A stretch of 64,000 bases of DNA from Acanthochromis polyacanthus (Eukaryota > Chordata > Actinopteri > Pomacentridae). The position numbers were made by a program, and so were the translations under genes. Location: NCBI RefSeq assembly GCF_021347895.1, contig NC_067119.1, forward strand, positions 10,552,534-10,616,533, in the 5' to 3' direction. A model generated the notes under the pieces. It worked only from the letters and a program-made list of their open reading frames with translations, was not told the DNA's origin and did not search any database. Of the stretch, positions 37,101-59,346 are shown piece by piece (position 1 is the stretch's first letter; each line of letters begins with the position of its first letter).

Positions 37101-40100
37101 GTAGACGTCCACCATGGGAGCTTTGAGCTGAGGGTGGTTCTGGTACGACAGGTTGCCGATCAGCAACGCCACCTTGTCGGTCGCTGGGATCGAACACAGA
37201 AGAAAGAGGAAGCCAGACTGATAAACAATCCGTATATGATAATATGCATCAGCTGAAAGTGAAGCTAAAGTGGAAAATACACTCCCCTCCAAAAATAATG
37301 GAACAATAAGGCCAGCTCCTTTATTTTTGCTGCAGACTGAAAACGTTTGAGTTTGACATTAAATGATAAATATGAATATTTCAGCTTATATCTACATCTG
37401 GGTCTGATGCACAGCTTAGAAGACAGCATTATTTGTAACGGAACACCCCATTTTTAGGATAGCAAAAGTGTTTTAATAGACTTAAAATAGATTAAAGTGA
37501 ATAAAAATTAATATTTAGTTGCAATGACTGCATCAAGCCTGTGACCCGCTGACGTCACCAAACTTTAGCATTCTTCTTTTCTGATGCTTTTCCAGGCTTT
37601 CACCGTGGCCTCTTTTAGTTGTTTAGTTTGGAGGGTTACTCACTTCCGTCTCCTTTATAGCAGGTAAAAAGCAGCTCTATAATAAATAAAGGAATTGGCC
37701 TCACTTTTCCAATACTTTTGGAGGGGAGTGTAACTCATGCTGGCAGCAGTCCAAAGACTAGACTAGAAATGCAAGTGACAAATGCCCACTGCAATATTTT
37801 TGCCTATTTTAAGTTTTTTTCCAATGTACTTTAGTCCAATAGATGTTCTTCTTGCATACCATTTCTTGTTTAATGAAGCCTTTTAAAGCTGCTTTGTTAT
37901 CTGGTTATCTGGTGGACAAAATAACAGAAACTACAGTCTGACAAACACAACTTTTGAGGTCCATATTGATGACAACATCTGAGTACTTACAAGTGTAATA
38001 AACACTTTTTTTTTTGGACAAGAATCCTTCCTTTGTTCACTAAAGAACTGTGACTGAGATGCTGTATGTGCAGAGCAGTACATCCATCTGACTGATCTGC
38101 TTTTTATTTAAATTATTAAAACTGCTACAAAATGTTAATTGTATATACTATTTCTTTGCGTACGTGGAATTTATCTGCAGGTGATGCTCTTGTTCTAATC
38201 AAGTGCACAATTTCCATCTGTTTGACCATTTCATGATTATATGTGGTAAAAAATAAAAAGCTTTTTAAAACAAATAATCATCAGAGCTGGGAGGAAGGAA
38301 GTGGACCAAACTGTGGTGAAAAATAAAACACAGTGACCTTAATATCTGTTTGATATCGTGGTTTACTCTCTTAATGTTTCCATTGTGCTCAAAGTGATGT
38401 CTTGGCTAACTCATCTCCTGTTACATGAAAGTTTCACATCTTTATTTTAGTGCTGATATTGAGAGGGGAACTGACATTCAGGACAAATATCCCCTTAATA
38501 TCAGACACAAGAAGCACAGAAATGACACTTTAAGGAAGCCTTATTAATCTTTAGAAAAGGCAGAAACACTGATCAGATTTTAATAAGTCACATCCATTGA
38601 ATAAGACTCACCATAAAGTTGTTCAGGAATACTGTTTAAGAAAAAGTCACTGGAATCTAAAATTGCAACAAACAACAACAAATATCAAACAGCATTTGCT
38701 TTTTCAAGAAAAACATGCATTTAAATCGTTATGTTTAAATGTTTGTTGACATTATTTGACCCTTACCTCTTCCAATGGCGTATATGTCATCTAGGAATCA
38801 AAAATAAAAATATTTTACCATCGTATAAGCTTTGCATGTCTATGATAAAACAATATGGTTATGGAAAACACTGATTAGTCAAAGGGAAGGTGAACCTACA
38901 GTTCATTTTCATGCAATCAAGTGAACTAATCATACACTTTGAAAGTTAGTGGTATTCTTTGTTTTTCTTATCGCCAAAAAAATCCCACAGAAAGACAAAC
39001 ACTGCAGTGATAAGTTTCAACCCCTTGATATTGAAGCCTTTTGGTTTAATGTTTTAAAAAAAAAAAGACTTGGGGATTTCCTAAAGCAGCTGGACACGTA
39101 GTCCAAGGCAAATATTACTCAAAGTTAGAAACAATTACTACATCTTTAGGGTTTATTTATTGTTGTGGTGTGTTAAAGGAGGATTTTGGTTTATATCAAT
39201 CTGCCATTTTTCCCATCAATGTGTCTCTGTTAGGCATGTTAATTCTGCACTCTCTGTAGAGATTTAAGGGAAATGAAGAGTCGCACAAAGAAGTGTGTGA
39301 ACAAACTTAAAACCAAACATTAGAAATAAGTCATGTAAAAATGATACTTGTGCAACTTCTTGTTCCCCCAAATATCTATTACAGAGGTGAAAAATGTAAA
39401 ATTAGGTCAAATAGTGCAAAAAAAAAAATGCAAAAGTCACATTAATGGGTAATACTCTAAGGTGAAAAAAGTGGAATTATCCTTTAATTCACATTGTTAT
39501 GCTGATGAGAACTTGTAGCAGCAGCAGTTTTAATGTGTTCTTTTTTTACATTCAGAGCTGTCAGTTCGGTGCTAGTTTCCATCTTTTGTGGGATTTGTTG
39601 ACAATAACAGAATAGAAAACTACCATCATTTAATATAATCAGAAGTAATGAAATTAGTCAAATCAAACTTCATGCATGTGAAAGCTGCAGATCAAACCCA
39701 GTGAGTCTTGTGCTGGTTAGTGTTTATGTGGCAATAATCTAGATCATGACCCACATGCACTTACAGGAACAATATTAAAGAAAGTTCTGATTATTATTAG
39801 CATGCAGCTAATATTTGCTGATTGGTACCAGTGTTATTTAATACACCGTAACAAACAGGCCCGATGTTTCAACTGTTACCTTCAGAGCACTCCATTGCCC
39901 CTGAAAGCTGGACAGATATCCTCGGTGCTTTCAGTTAAGAACACAGGCAAATAATCGCTCAGACACAATGACAACAGAGCTGCTTTTATAGTATTAAAAG
40001 CACATCCTCGGGGGCGACATACCTATTATAACATCGACTTCATTGGTCCACATCCTTTCAGAGTTGTTGCTGCTTCTGCTGCTGATCTCACAGCGGTACC

Positions 40101-43100
40101 TGCCGTGTTGATCCTGCATCGCGTGAGGAATCTGAGAGGCAAAGATGCTTTTTAAAAAGTCACCTCAGCAATAATAGCTGTAAAAAAAATCTGTTTAAGA
40201 ACCAAACAGCTTCCAGGTCAGGCCTTGTAACACCTAAAGACAAGAAATAAAAGCAGTATTCTTCTTTTTCTCTTCAGGTGCCACCACAGCGAATCATCTG
40301 CTTCCATCTCACCCTATCATCTCACACCAGCTAACATCCTGTCCTCTTTCACCTATAAACCTCCTCTTTGGTTTTACTCTAGGCCTCCAGTTCAAAACTC
40401 AGCATCTTTCTTCCGATATATTCACTCTCTCTCCTCTGTTCATGCCCAAACCATCTCAGTCTGGCCTCTCTATCTCCAAAATATCTAACATGCGCTGTCC
40501 CTCATCTTATCCATCCTGGTCATTCCCAAAGAGAACCTCAACATTGTAACATCTGCTACCTTCAGCTCTGCCTCCTGTCTGACAACATCGCTGGTCTCAC
40601 ACCTTTCCTTTCATTCTTGCTGGTCCTCATCGTTCCAACCTGCTTGCTTCTCTTCTCCACTCTCTCCATTGCTCTGGACTGTTGACAAGCAAGAAAACAG
40701 CGCCTCCTCACCGTGAGTTTCCTGTTTGAGGCGTTTGCGATCGGCACCCCGTTTCTGTGCCACTGATACCGAGGAATCGGACGTCCGACGGCTCCACACT
40801 CCAGCTGCAGGTTTTCACCGACATGTAGCCGCTGGGACTGAGGCTGGATCACCACCTTCATCCGGCCGTCTAAGGACTGATAACTCTGCCCTCCTGGTGG
40901 TGTAGGAAGAGAAGACATCATCTGCTACATCTACGACATTAGTTCAAAGATTCTTGATTCAGGAAACAGAAGCCCCAAACTCACCATAAGACACGGCGAC
41001 ATTCAGGACGTCCACCTGAACCCACTGGCTGAATTCAAAGTCGTCTCCAGTGTTCACCCTGCAGATGTAAAAGCCGGCGTCCTTCAGATGGACCGGACTA
41101 ATCACCAGGTCTGGGGAGGAGCTGTTTGGCACCTAAAGGTGTGAAAATGTGAGCCATATTTATCAGCAGGTGAAGTCATTCCAGAAAGACAGCGTTTCCT
41201 CACCTGCAGGCTGAAATCTAACCTCTAGGCCTGACTTCACATTTACTCTTCTTGGCTCTCTCTGTACTTCATGTTTCTCAGTAATCACATATGATGCATC
41301 GCAGGATCTTTGTTCGCTAAAGAGGCTTTTTTAAACTGTAAAGAACATTATTCAGGTTTGCTTTGTTTTGTTTATGAATGCGGACAATGCAAAGAACACA
41401 TCAGTCTGTAAAAGAATACAGATGAATGTAAATATTAGATCTCTAATGTTTGCTTTTAATTTCCCTGATGATTGCCGGTAAAGAAAACAGGATTCAGATG
41501 TCAGTTTAACCCTCTGAACCCAAAACACACTGTCAGTTTTTAAGTTTCCAAGTTTCCAACAGTCCTTGAAACACTCATCTCATGTCATTTTGTCTAAAAA
41601 CCAAACTGAATCTGAGCTTAAAGTCGTGACATTTGACCAAAATCACTTCATTCTATGTGCCCTAGTTAAAAATTCTTGACAAAAACAAACCATTTGCACG
41701 AGATTCTGTGAAAAACAGAAAACTCTGTGCTCCTCAGCATAAACATAAATCCATTAATGACTCAAAAAGCAGAGACTTTTCCGTAAACCAGGCTGAACTG
41801 CAGGATGTGTTTACAGCGAACAGACAGGAGACATAGATGGAAACTAATTAAAAACGTAAGTAGTAAAATGGAATGAAAAGAGCCTAAATCACACGCTGGA
41901 TTTAATAACGTAATTAAAACCTGCAAATTATTAAAATGGTAAGAAATGAAGAGCATCATAGTGTCTGTTATGAGAGAAATTCTGTTTGGAGTGAGAGTGG
42001 CTGTGCAGGACTCTCAGACTTCAGTCATTTTGTTTGTTTTTATTGCTTATTGTGAACTGATCATCATAAATGGACAGATTACATGAGTTTATTCTTCTTT
42101 TTGCTCCCTTTCATTCAAGTTTGGAAACTTTTGTTGTATTGTATTGATTTTTTTTCTTTTGTCAATGAATGAACTAAAAAAATAAAACAAAACTCACTGG
42201 AGAAACCCCATCATATCTGCAACCACTTGTTAATGTCTTGATGATGTCATGTTGTGTGGGTGTGTGAGTCTGTGTATGTGTGTGTGCATGGCTGTCTATA
42301 TGTAGGGAGGGTGGAAAGGTTTTTTTTTTATTTCTATTTTTAATTGTATTTATTTATTGTCTTCTTTGATTTTAATTCTTGTGAAGCAGTTTGTGTTGTT
42401 CTGCATGAAAAGCGCTATACAAATAAATGAAGTTTGAAGTTTTAATATTCACAACAACAAATCACAGCCTGTCCTCTTGTAGCTGCATCAGTCTTCTCAC
42501 ACCACACCCAAAGTCCACCACTTCTCTTTTCAGGGTTCTGACTGGAATCACCTGCAGCAGACCTTAAAGCTCAGCTCATTCATTCCCCTCTGCTCATTTA
42601 AAATCCAGTTCAACCAACAGTACAGGACCACTGCACTTGCTTTTAGCCATTTAACTCTTATGTGTCACTGTTTATGACTATTGTCTGTTTCTGTCTTTTG
42701 TTTTCCTTTCTCTTTCTGTCCACTGTTTTGCATCCACCTTTTATGCAGCCAGGTTAGTATTGTAAATGGTTCTCAGTTGATCTACTTGGTTAAATAGATA
42801 AAAGTGTTTGATATTTATATAAGCTATTTTTTAAAATTAAGTAAAACAGATGCAACATGGAGATGCAGCGATCGTGTTTTGTGTTTGCTTGGAGCGCTGC
42901 TGAAGAAGATTTCAAGCCCAAACCTGTAAATTTGGCACTTTAGCTGCGCTTTGCAATTCACTGCAACTTTATCTGTGAATTCCATCAAGTCCTGCACCAG
43001 ACAATATCGCTTTACTGAGTACATTTAGAGACACTGAAGTAGATACTGAGATACAACGTACAACTAAAACACTAAACACAATGACAAAGAATGAAAAGGA

Positions 43101-44025
43101 GATTCTAAGAAATGATAGCAGAGATAAAAACACAAGGTGAGGATGTGAGGACCTGCAGCTCACCTCTTCCTTAGATTTGAACCACTGGTACTGGAGTGGA
43201 GATTTGCCGACGGCGTGGCAGCTGAGGCGCAGATTGTGGCCACAAATAAGAGCTACAGACTGGGGCTGAATGACGATCTGCAGGGCTGCACATTGAGGAG
43301 AGGTTCACTGTGAATCCACACTGATTTTAAACAGGCTAAAGACAGCATCAGTTTTGGGAGTTTCCATAAGTAAACACATGATCTCATATTTCCTCTTTGA
43401 AAGTCCCAAAGTCTGCTCGTACTTGACTGCAAACAGGCCCGACAATGTAATCTGAGCATCATCAAACACTAGGAAGTGAGTCACGAATTCTCCTTAAAGC
43501 TAAAAATAAAACATAGATGGACCCTTGACAGCATAATAACAGGGTGGAGGTGTGTTTTCACTGCACCTGGCGGCTTCAGGCACTGCAGAGCGTCCTGGTT
43601 GCCCAGAGTCTGGAGGTAATCCATCAGGTGACCCGCGGTGCAGCCTCGCTCTCCCATCAGCCTCAGCAGCATGAGGCTCGGGCTGCCCTCCAGCTCCAGC
43701 ACCTTCAGGGAGCACATCTCCATGTCGTCTGAGCTGCAGAGACCGACAGCACACTTCAGATCTCACACCGTAGAATCATAACTGTTCCAATACACGTGCT
43801 GAAAACACACTAGAACATTCAGGTTGTAAGTAGCTTTTAGATAAAGCGCATGAAGAAAACAAGCGAACACCTTACCTGTAACACATGAAATCAGGCTGGC
43901 TGAGTCAGTGATCTGTTTAAAGTCTCTTATTAAAACATACTTTTAGAGCCTTTACTGATTTCATTTAAACTTTTACTAATTACTCCAGCAAGGAACACAG
44001 CAGAGTTATGTGACGATCGGTGTAG

Positions 44026-44083
<58 letters not shown>

Positions 44084-45908
44084 GCACAACATTATTCAGA
44101 AACGGAATAACAGATTTGGATGAAATTGTCAGGAAAGGTCAGAAGTGACACAGGGATCACCTGACTGGATTTTGGCAGCTTACAGTCTGGATCCACTGAT
44201 TTTTTTTAAAGATTTCTGTACCATAGTGAGATAGCGGCATGGCATCACTGTATCTATGACAACAAGTGAACACTACACCAGCTGCCTGCTGACGATCACA
44301 TGATTGTGATCCTACTACAAACCGACCACTGTGGATTTATTGGGACTTATCCATCGGAAATAACATAACCACTGAGCAGCCTTGGTGGAGTACTGCGCTC
44401 TGTGAGTACTTTTCTTATTTGGAACTCTCTTTCATTTATGCTAACCTCCCGTTTCTAACACTTTGTTGGTTTTATGCAAAGTGTTGATTTTTTCTGTCTG
44501 ATTTTATGGTTTTTCTGGGGTTTTTTTTGTTTTTGTTTTTTGCTGTCTTGTTAAGCACTTGGGAACTCTGATTTCAAAACTGCCCTATAAAAAATTTCTT
44601 ATCAATTATACGGGCAACATCTGGAGGACAAACATACAGTATCTGAGTAACATGACTACTAGAGGTCGACTCACTATCAAAATGGCTGATTTTTGGATCT
44701 TGGATTTTTCTAATATTAGATATTATTATATTATTAGATATTATTCACTCATATTCATTCATATTATAGATATTATTCTTTAACTGATTCCGGACCAAAT
44801 AAATTTATTTAATAACGCACTATTTTGTCTCTGATGCAGCCGTCTCTTTGCATCTGTAGTCGCAACTCTGTAGAGTTAAGCAAAGCCATCTGATTGGTTA
44901 CGTGTCAATAACATTAGCTTGTAAACACTGACAAATGGCAAAAAGTTCATTTTTCTATATTGGAGTCCGTGTTACTCCAATTTTGACAACATTTTCATTT
45001 AAATGCAAACTTAGACCAGGTCCAGATATCAGTTATTGGTATCTTTGACTACTAATAATCAATAAAAACCTGGAAAAAACACATCAGCTGACCCCATATT
45101 ATGATAAAACATCATGGTGATGGCTCAAATAAAAATAAGTTTATTTCTTTTAATGTGCAGGTTTCAGAAAACATTCGACATTTAGTCATTATTACCATTG
45201 TTAAAAGTCAAAATCACACAAGAGTAATATTTTTTTTTAATAAAGCAACTCTGCAGACTGAGTTTTAAATTTCAGATTAAACAACATAGTTCAGTTTAAT
45301 TTTATCAAGATATTTCCGCTTCTGGTAATGGATATCTACTTTCATTCACTTACATATTTATTTAACTCACTAAATGTATATTTAGTTGCACATACATGAT
45401 ATAAAGCATTATGAGAATTATTATTAATGTTTTATTATAAACAACTCAAAAACCCTCTCACATATCTCAACTACATCCTCCAAAATGTAAATACAGTTAA
45501 ACCACACCTGTCTAAAACTGATTTAAACATAAAATTAGCATTTTAACTTCAATAAAAGTAGGATTTATTGCAGAACTATTGCATTGAAGTGAATTTAATC
45601 AACGTGCTGCAGAGTGCAAATGTAATCACAGTCTAAATAAGCACTTTACAAAGATAATACTATTAAATAACCTGCAGAGCTGAGTGGGAAGGGGTTATTT
45701 TCCGATTATTACAGCGTTGATTTGTAAGTTACAGTCATTTCGAGGTATTTCCAACCCACCTGACTTTGAACCGCCTGTCACTGCCGACTATCTCTCCGAG
45801 TTTTCGCCATCCTTTGCTGCTGGATTTATCCAGAACCTCGCAGAGCTTCTTCACCAGCGACGCCTTCAGCTGGCTGATTTTGGTGTTTCTCTCCAAAGAG
45901 TCCGACAT
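31127..45908 (-). CDS. malt1: MALT1-family paracaspase, 17 exons
   Basis: This protease and scaffold acts in CARD-BCL10-MALT1 signalling to NF-kB. Minus-strand exons are 45760-45908, 43567-43733, 43164-43285, 40985-41132, 40712-40893, 40023-40131, 39880-39900, 38767-38790, 38612-38656, 36980-37183, 35844-36021, 34965-35036, 34750-34877, 34189-34338, 32521-32678, 32306-32431 and 31127-31618. Phases close to give 824 aa, the length of human MALT1. Domain order: death domain (about 5-100), two Ig domains (about 106-292), caspase-like p20/p10 (about 324-520) with catalytic His398 (YYAGHGYEN) and Cys447 (LLDMCRKR), a third Ig-like domain (567-670), and a Ser/His/Pro-rich tail. PIEATD (802-807) fits a TRAF6-binding motif. 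Whether it is malt1 itself or the fish paralogue malt2/malt3 needs phylogeny. Introns hold a MITE and LINE pieces. Confidence 0.93.
37278..37732. mobile_element. Tc1/mariner-type MITE in malt1 intron 9
   Basis: The element runs 37280-37730, flanked by TA on both sides (37278-37279 and 37731-37732). Its termini are CACTCCCCTCCAAAAATAAT and the matching inverse ending TTGGAGGGGAGTG. The internal sequence keeps a degenerate transposase-like stretch but no open frame. It is a deleted derivative of a Tc1-like family. Confidence 0.8.
39880..39900 (-). CDS. malt1: malt1 micro-exon 7 (seven residues)
   Basis: A 21-nt exon coding AMECSE plus split codons, flanked by a CTTTCAG acceptor and a GTAACA donor, in the same phase as its neighbours. 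Its position between the second Ig domain and the caspase domain matches the human exon that separates isoforms MALT1A and MALT1B. It is in frame whether kept or skipped, so alternative use is plausible. Confidence 0.65.
40270..40690 (-). mobile_element. RTE-like LINE ORF2 3' fragment in malt1 intron 5
   Basis: Read on the minus strand, GGCCAGACTGAGATGGTTTG and the surrounding block, together with GATGAGGGACAGCGCATGTT, resemble the degenerate end of ORF2 (the LRWFGH-type region) of RTE-class fish LINEs. It carries stop codons and is a dead 3' fragment. It lies immediately downstream of malt1 exon 5 on the same strand. Confidence 0.6.
42100..42440 (+). mobile_element. LINE 3' tail fragment in malt1 intron 3
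   Basis: The segment ends GAAAAGCGCTATACAAATAA ATG, a hallmark of fish L2/CR1-like LINE 3' ends. There is no coding sequence left. The boundaries are approximate. Confidence 0.5.
42535..42800 (+). mobile_element. Second LINE 3' tail fragment in malt1 intron 3
   Basis: It contains a degenerate C-terminal coding block followed by TTATGCAGCCAGG, TTGTAAATGGTTCTCAGTTG and TGGTTAAATAGATAAA. These match the usual 3' tail of a fish non-LTR element. It is a fragment only. Confidence 0.5.
44026..44083 (+). repeat. (TCTG)n microsatellite
   Basis: About 14 uninterrupted TCTG units. They form the head of an interspersed repeat that continues to about 44400. Confidence 0.95.
44084..44400 (+). repeat. Fish interspersed repeat following the TCTG tract
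   Basis: GTGCACAACATTATTCAGAA, TTTGGATGAAATTGTCAGGA and TGGAGTACTGCGCTCTGTGA are in the order seen in a common fish repeat that starts with a TCTG run. It is non-coding and lies in malt1 intron 1. Confidence 0.45.
44655..45065. repeat. Candidate fish interspersed repeat in malt1 intron 1
   Basis: The segment begins ACTAGAGGTCGACTCACTAT, resembling the start of a common fish repeat that carries AGAGGTCGACCGAT. It ends with a degenerate CAGATATCAGTTATTGGTAT block of similar type. Assignment is by eye and low confidence. Confidence 0.35.
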
Positions 45909-46440
45909 GGCAGCAAAACTTCACCATCAACGCCACCAGACGTGACACTTTTACCCAAGAAGACAGAAAAAAAGAGTCTACTTCCTGGAAGAAGTGGTAA
46001 AAGTGATACAGACACACCTCCCGCACAGCCGTGGTTTTCCCCCGCGCAGCTGCTTCTGACAAAGAGGGTTTATGAATTAAGATGAGTCTCTGGTTGCTTT
46101 TTTCTGGCACGAAGAAGAATTGTAAAGAGATTTTCAGGTTTCATAAATTCTCCCAAATACACAACCTAAAACACTTGTCACTGATGGCATATAGTCAGTT
46201 ATATCTATAATTCATGTAAAGTAGATTGTAATCTGACCGTTTGTGTGTTAACATTTCTTGGATTTTTTCAGTTTAGCTGCAGTTGTGTTTGACTTGTTTA
46301 TCTGTCCTGTAAAGGTGTCAACTAATATTTTCTTTTTTCAAGGGCGTGCCAATAGCCAGTACAAGGATTTTAAAGACTTTTTGTTTTTGCATATATTTTA
46401 CTCAAGGAGTTCCTTCAAAATTTCATTGGATTACCGTCTC
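45909..46440. promoter_or_regulatory. malt1: malt1 upstream region
   Basis: The sequence just upstream of the malt1 ATG on the minus strand is GC-richer than its surroundings. It carries CCGCGCAGCTGC and an ETS-type ACTTCCTGG near 45980. The transcription start and promoter are inferred from position only. No exon is visible in 46100-46440. Confidence 0.4.
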
Positions 46441-46875
46441 ACACATCAGAATCAGCATCAGAATCATCATGAACGAGCTTTATTGGTAAAGTAAAGGAAT
46501 TTGGTTTGGGTTGTTGGTGTCTTCCTAGGAAAAAGAAAAGAGAATGACAAAATTATTATAGAAAGAAGAAGAGAAAAAAATGCAATAAAATAGTTTTGAA
46601 ATATTAGCTATAATAATAAATTAAAATATAAAAGTATACAAAGATATTTACACATATGAGAAGACCATATGGACACAGTAGTGCAAAATGAAAATAGTTA
46701 CAGTGATATTACAGTGCGAAAAGCAGAGAATACTGTTCTTAGTGTCAAAATAGTGTACTGATACACTGCCATATTGTGCAATTTTAGAGGAATGGCTCTA
46801 ATCTTATCTAATCTAATCTAATCTAATATAATATAATATAATATAATATAACATAATATAATATAATATAATCTT
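46440..46875. repeat. Interspersed repeat with TAATC/TAATA microsatellite end
   Basis: It starts CACATCAGAATCAGCATCAG and includes GAGCTTTATTGGTAAAGTA, typical of a widespread fish repeat. It ends in about 70 bp of TCTAA then TATAA pentamers at 46801-46873. It separates the malt1 and prlr promoters. Confidence 0.6.
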
Positions 46876-46969
46876 GTGTCCACATGGGGGCGCTATTTAA
46901 TAAACTTCCATAAACTTCCGTAATATAATAACTTGTTCGTCCTCAGATCTATGTCTGCACTCAGGTGAG

Positions 46970-47050
46970 CAAATGGTGACGTCACCAAGCCCCTCCCCGT
47001 CTGGTGACTCAGCGACACCTCTCTTCCTTATTTCCTGATCCTACCTGTAG
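46970..47050 (+). promoter_or_regulatory. Probable prlr promoter with CRE and AP-1 sites
   Basis: A perfect palindromic cAMP-response element TGACGTCA lies at 46977-46984, a GC-rich CCCCTCCCCG just after it, and a consensus AP-1 site TGACTCA at 47005-47011. These sit 100-190 bp upstream of the donor of the inferred untranslated exon. The motifs are seen directly; promoter activity is inferred. Confidence 0.5.
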
Positions 47051-47164
47051 CTGAGCAGCAGTCAGGTGTGAGGGGGTCGTCAGAGGAAGAGTCATGACAG
47101 CAGAAAGCTGCTTTCTCCTGTCTTCATTGTAGGTCATTGGAACAGCTGAGAGGCTCCTGGACAG
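47051..47164 (+). other. Candidate 5' untranslated exon of prlr with small uORF
   Basis: A GC-rich block ends in TCCTGGACAG followed by a good GTGAGG donor at 47165. A 12-codon upstream ORF (ATG at 47094, stop at 47130-47132) lies inside it. The first coding exon of the receptor starts 3.1 kb downstream with its own AG acceptor (50220-50221), so at least one upstream non-coding exon is required. The 5' end of this exon is not determined. Confidence 0.5.
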
Positions 47165-47979
47165 GTGAGGAAAGTCCAGAACTCTTGTTTAAACTCATGT
47201 CATAAACTGGTGTTTTATTTAAATGTCTTTGCAGCTGTTGCCATTTAAAACGAGTTACATGTAAAGATTTGTGGGAGCTTTTTGCATATTTTAATATTTC
47301 TACAAGTCATAAACACCTCGTTGTGCTATATAATGCAGTAATGCTCTCATTTAGCGCTTAGCATGTAATGTCGCTAATATAAAGTGTCTATAAAGGCATA
47401 TTGCAAGCATTTTTTAAGGCTGCATGATGGGGAAAAAAAGAGATTCCTCTTCATTTTGTGCACCAAACCAGAAGAATCAAAAAGAACCACATTAAAAGGA
47501 AACTGGAGTCAATTTTGTAGAGATTATAAGCACAATTTAATTTCTGCTAATCAAAGAAAACTATATTTTAGACTAAAAATGTCTGCCATCTTTGTGCTAT
47601 ATTGCACTAAATACAGTAAACTGTACAATGTGGAAAAGTATTATATTATGTAGAATTTACAGTTAATGTTTTTCTCAGAATTAAATTCAAAATGTATCTA
47701 GCTTCAGACAACAAAGTGTAATATATGCTATTAAAGAAGCAAGTTTATCTACAGTCAAGTCTAAAATTTTTCATGTCCCAAGCAAATTTTCACTTAAAGT
47801 TACTTTTATTCAACCAGCAATTTTTTTAGCGATTGGAAATTACACAGGTGTTTCCCAAAAGATAATGTTATGTGTAAGAGGCATCATTGTGGGTAAAAAA
47901 TAATTTGTCAGATTTTATGGGCATTTAAAATGAACTTTAAGTCAAAAGGGAGGAGTATGAATAATTTCAGGCTTGACTA

Positions 47980-48130
47980 TATATCTATAGCACCTTATCA
48001 TACAGAGGTTTTTCAAAGTACTTCACCAACAAATGTATAAAAAGCAACAAAACAAAACCTGCTATAAAAATAAAAGTAAATTAAAATAGTCCAGAACAGG
48101 ACAAACAGGTTGAATAAAGTACAGGCTGAA
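47980..48130. repeat. Short SINE/LINE-like repeat fragment
   Basis: TATAGCACCTTATCATACAG and TTTTTCAAAGTACTTCACCA resemble the tail of common fish repeats. It is short and degenerate, in intron 1 of the receptor gene. Confidence 0.35.
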
Positions 48131-48686
48131 TTGTAGAATAATCAAAACTGATTTGATAAAAGAAAAAAGCATCTAAAAGATAATGTTCAATAAAATACTG
48201 AAAAAATAATTAAGTACAGACAAGTTTGACAAAATAAAACAGGCTGCATAGACCAGAGCTTATAACAACACTGATTACTTAAAATAATTTAGATAATATG
48301 AATAGTTTTACCTCACAGCATGAAACCAAGCTCACTGCTTGTTGTTAAAAACAGAAGAAAAAAGGTGAGAGGGGGTACATTTTTTGTGGCATCTAGTAAA
48401 TTACAGACATGTGAAGGACATTAAATGCATCAGATGTTTTAAGGTTGTACAGCAGCACAAAAAAAAGGCTAGTTTGGAAACTGGAGCTTAAATCAGTCCT
48501 ATGTGCTGTAAAACTGAGTGTTGTGACTAACTCTGACCTGCATTTTCAACTTTATTTGTGTCATTGAGTGTTAAAGAAAATGAGCTCCCAGAAGAACATA
48601 AAGTGCATTTGGGTTTATGAAGTTTTTATTCCGAGCAATGAATTTTTACAAACTTTCCAGTTTGATTTTGAAAGCAGAAACATATA

Positions 48687-49935
<1,249 letters not shown>

Positions 49936-50235
49936 ACTCCTGTTTTTAATAGCTTAAAACCCTCACACATCATTTGTCTGATTCCTTCTCTGATTAAAAC
50001 CGATGATGCTGCCAGTCAGATCATAAAATTGTTTCATCTACGTGTGATGACAGTTGGTTGCCTGTATGCCAGCTAAAACATGTACAAACAAATATCACTC
50101 GCTGTTTTCCCTCCATATCTGCTTGTTTTTGGTAGAAACAAGACGTGCAGCCACCGAGACACGAGTTTACATCACCTCATTAACTGCATGCTGCTGCTGT
50201 TGTTGCTGCTTCGTTTTTCAGGAGCTGGTGTCAGG

Positions 50236-59346
<9,111 letters not shown>

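Noticed and set aside
40562..40921. Extended open frame through malt1 exon 5 into the intron
   Set aside because: The Ig coding block ends at a clear GTGAGG donor at 40711. The remainder is intron sequence containing a LINE fragment.
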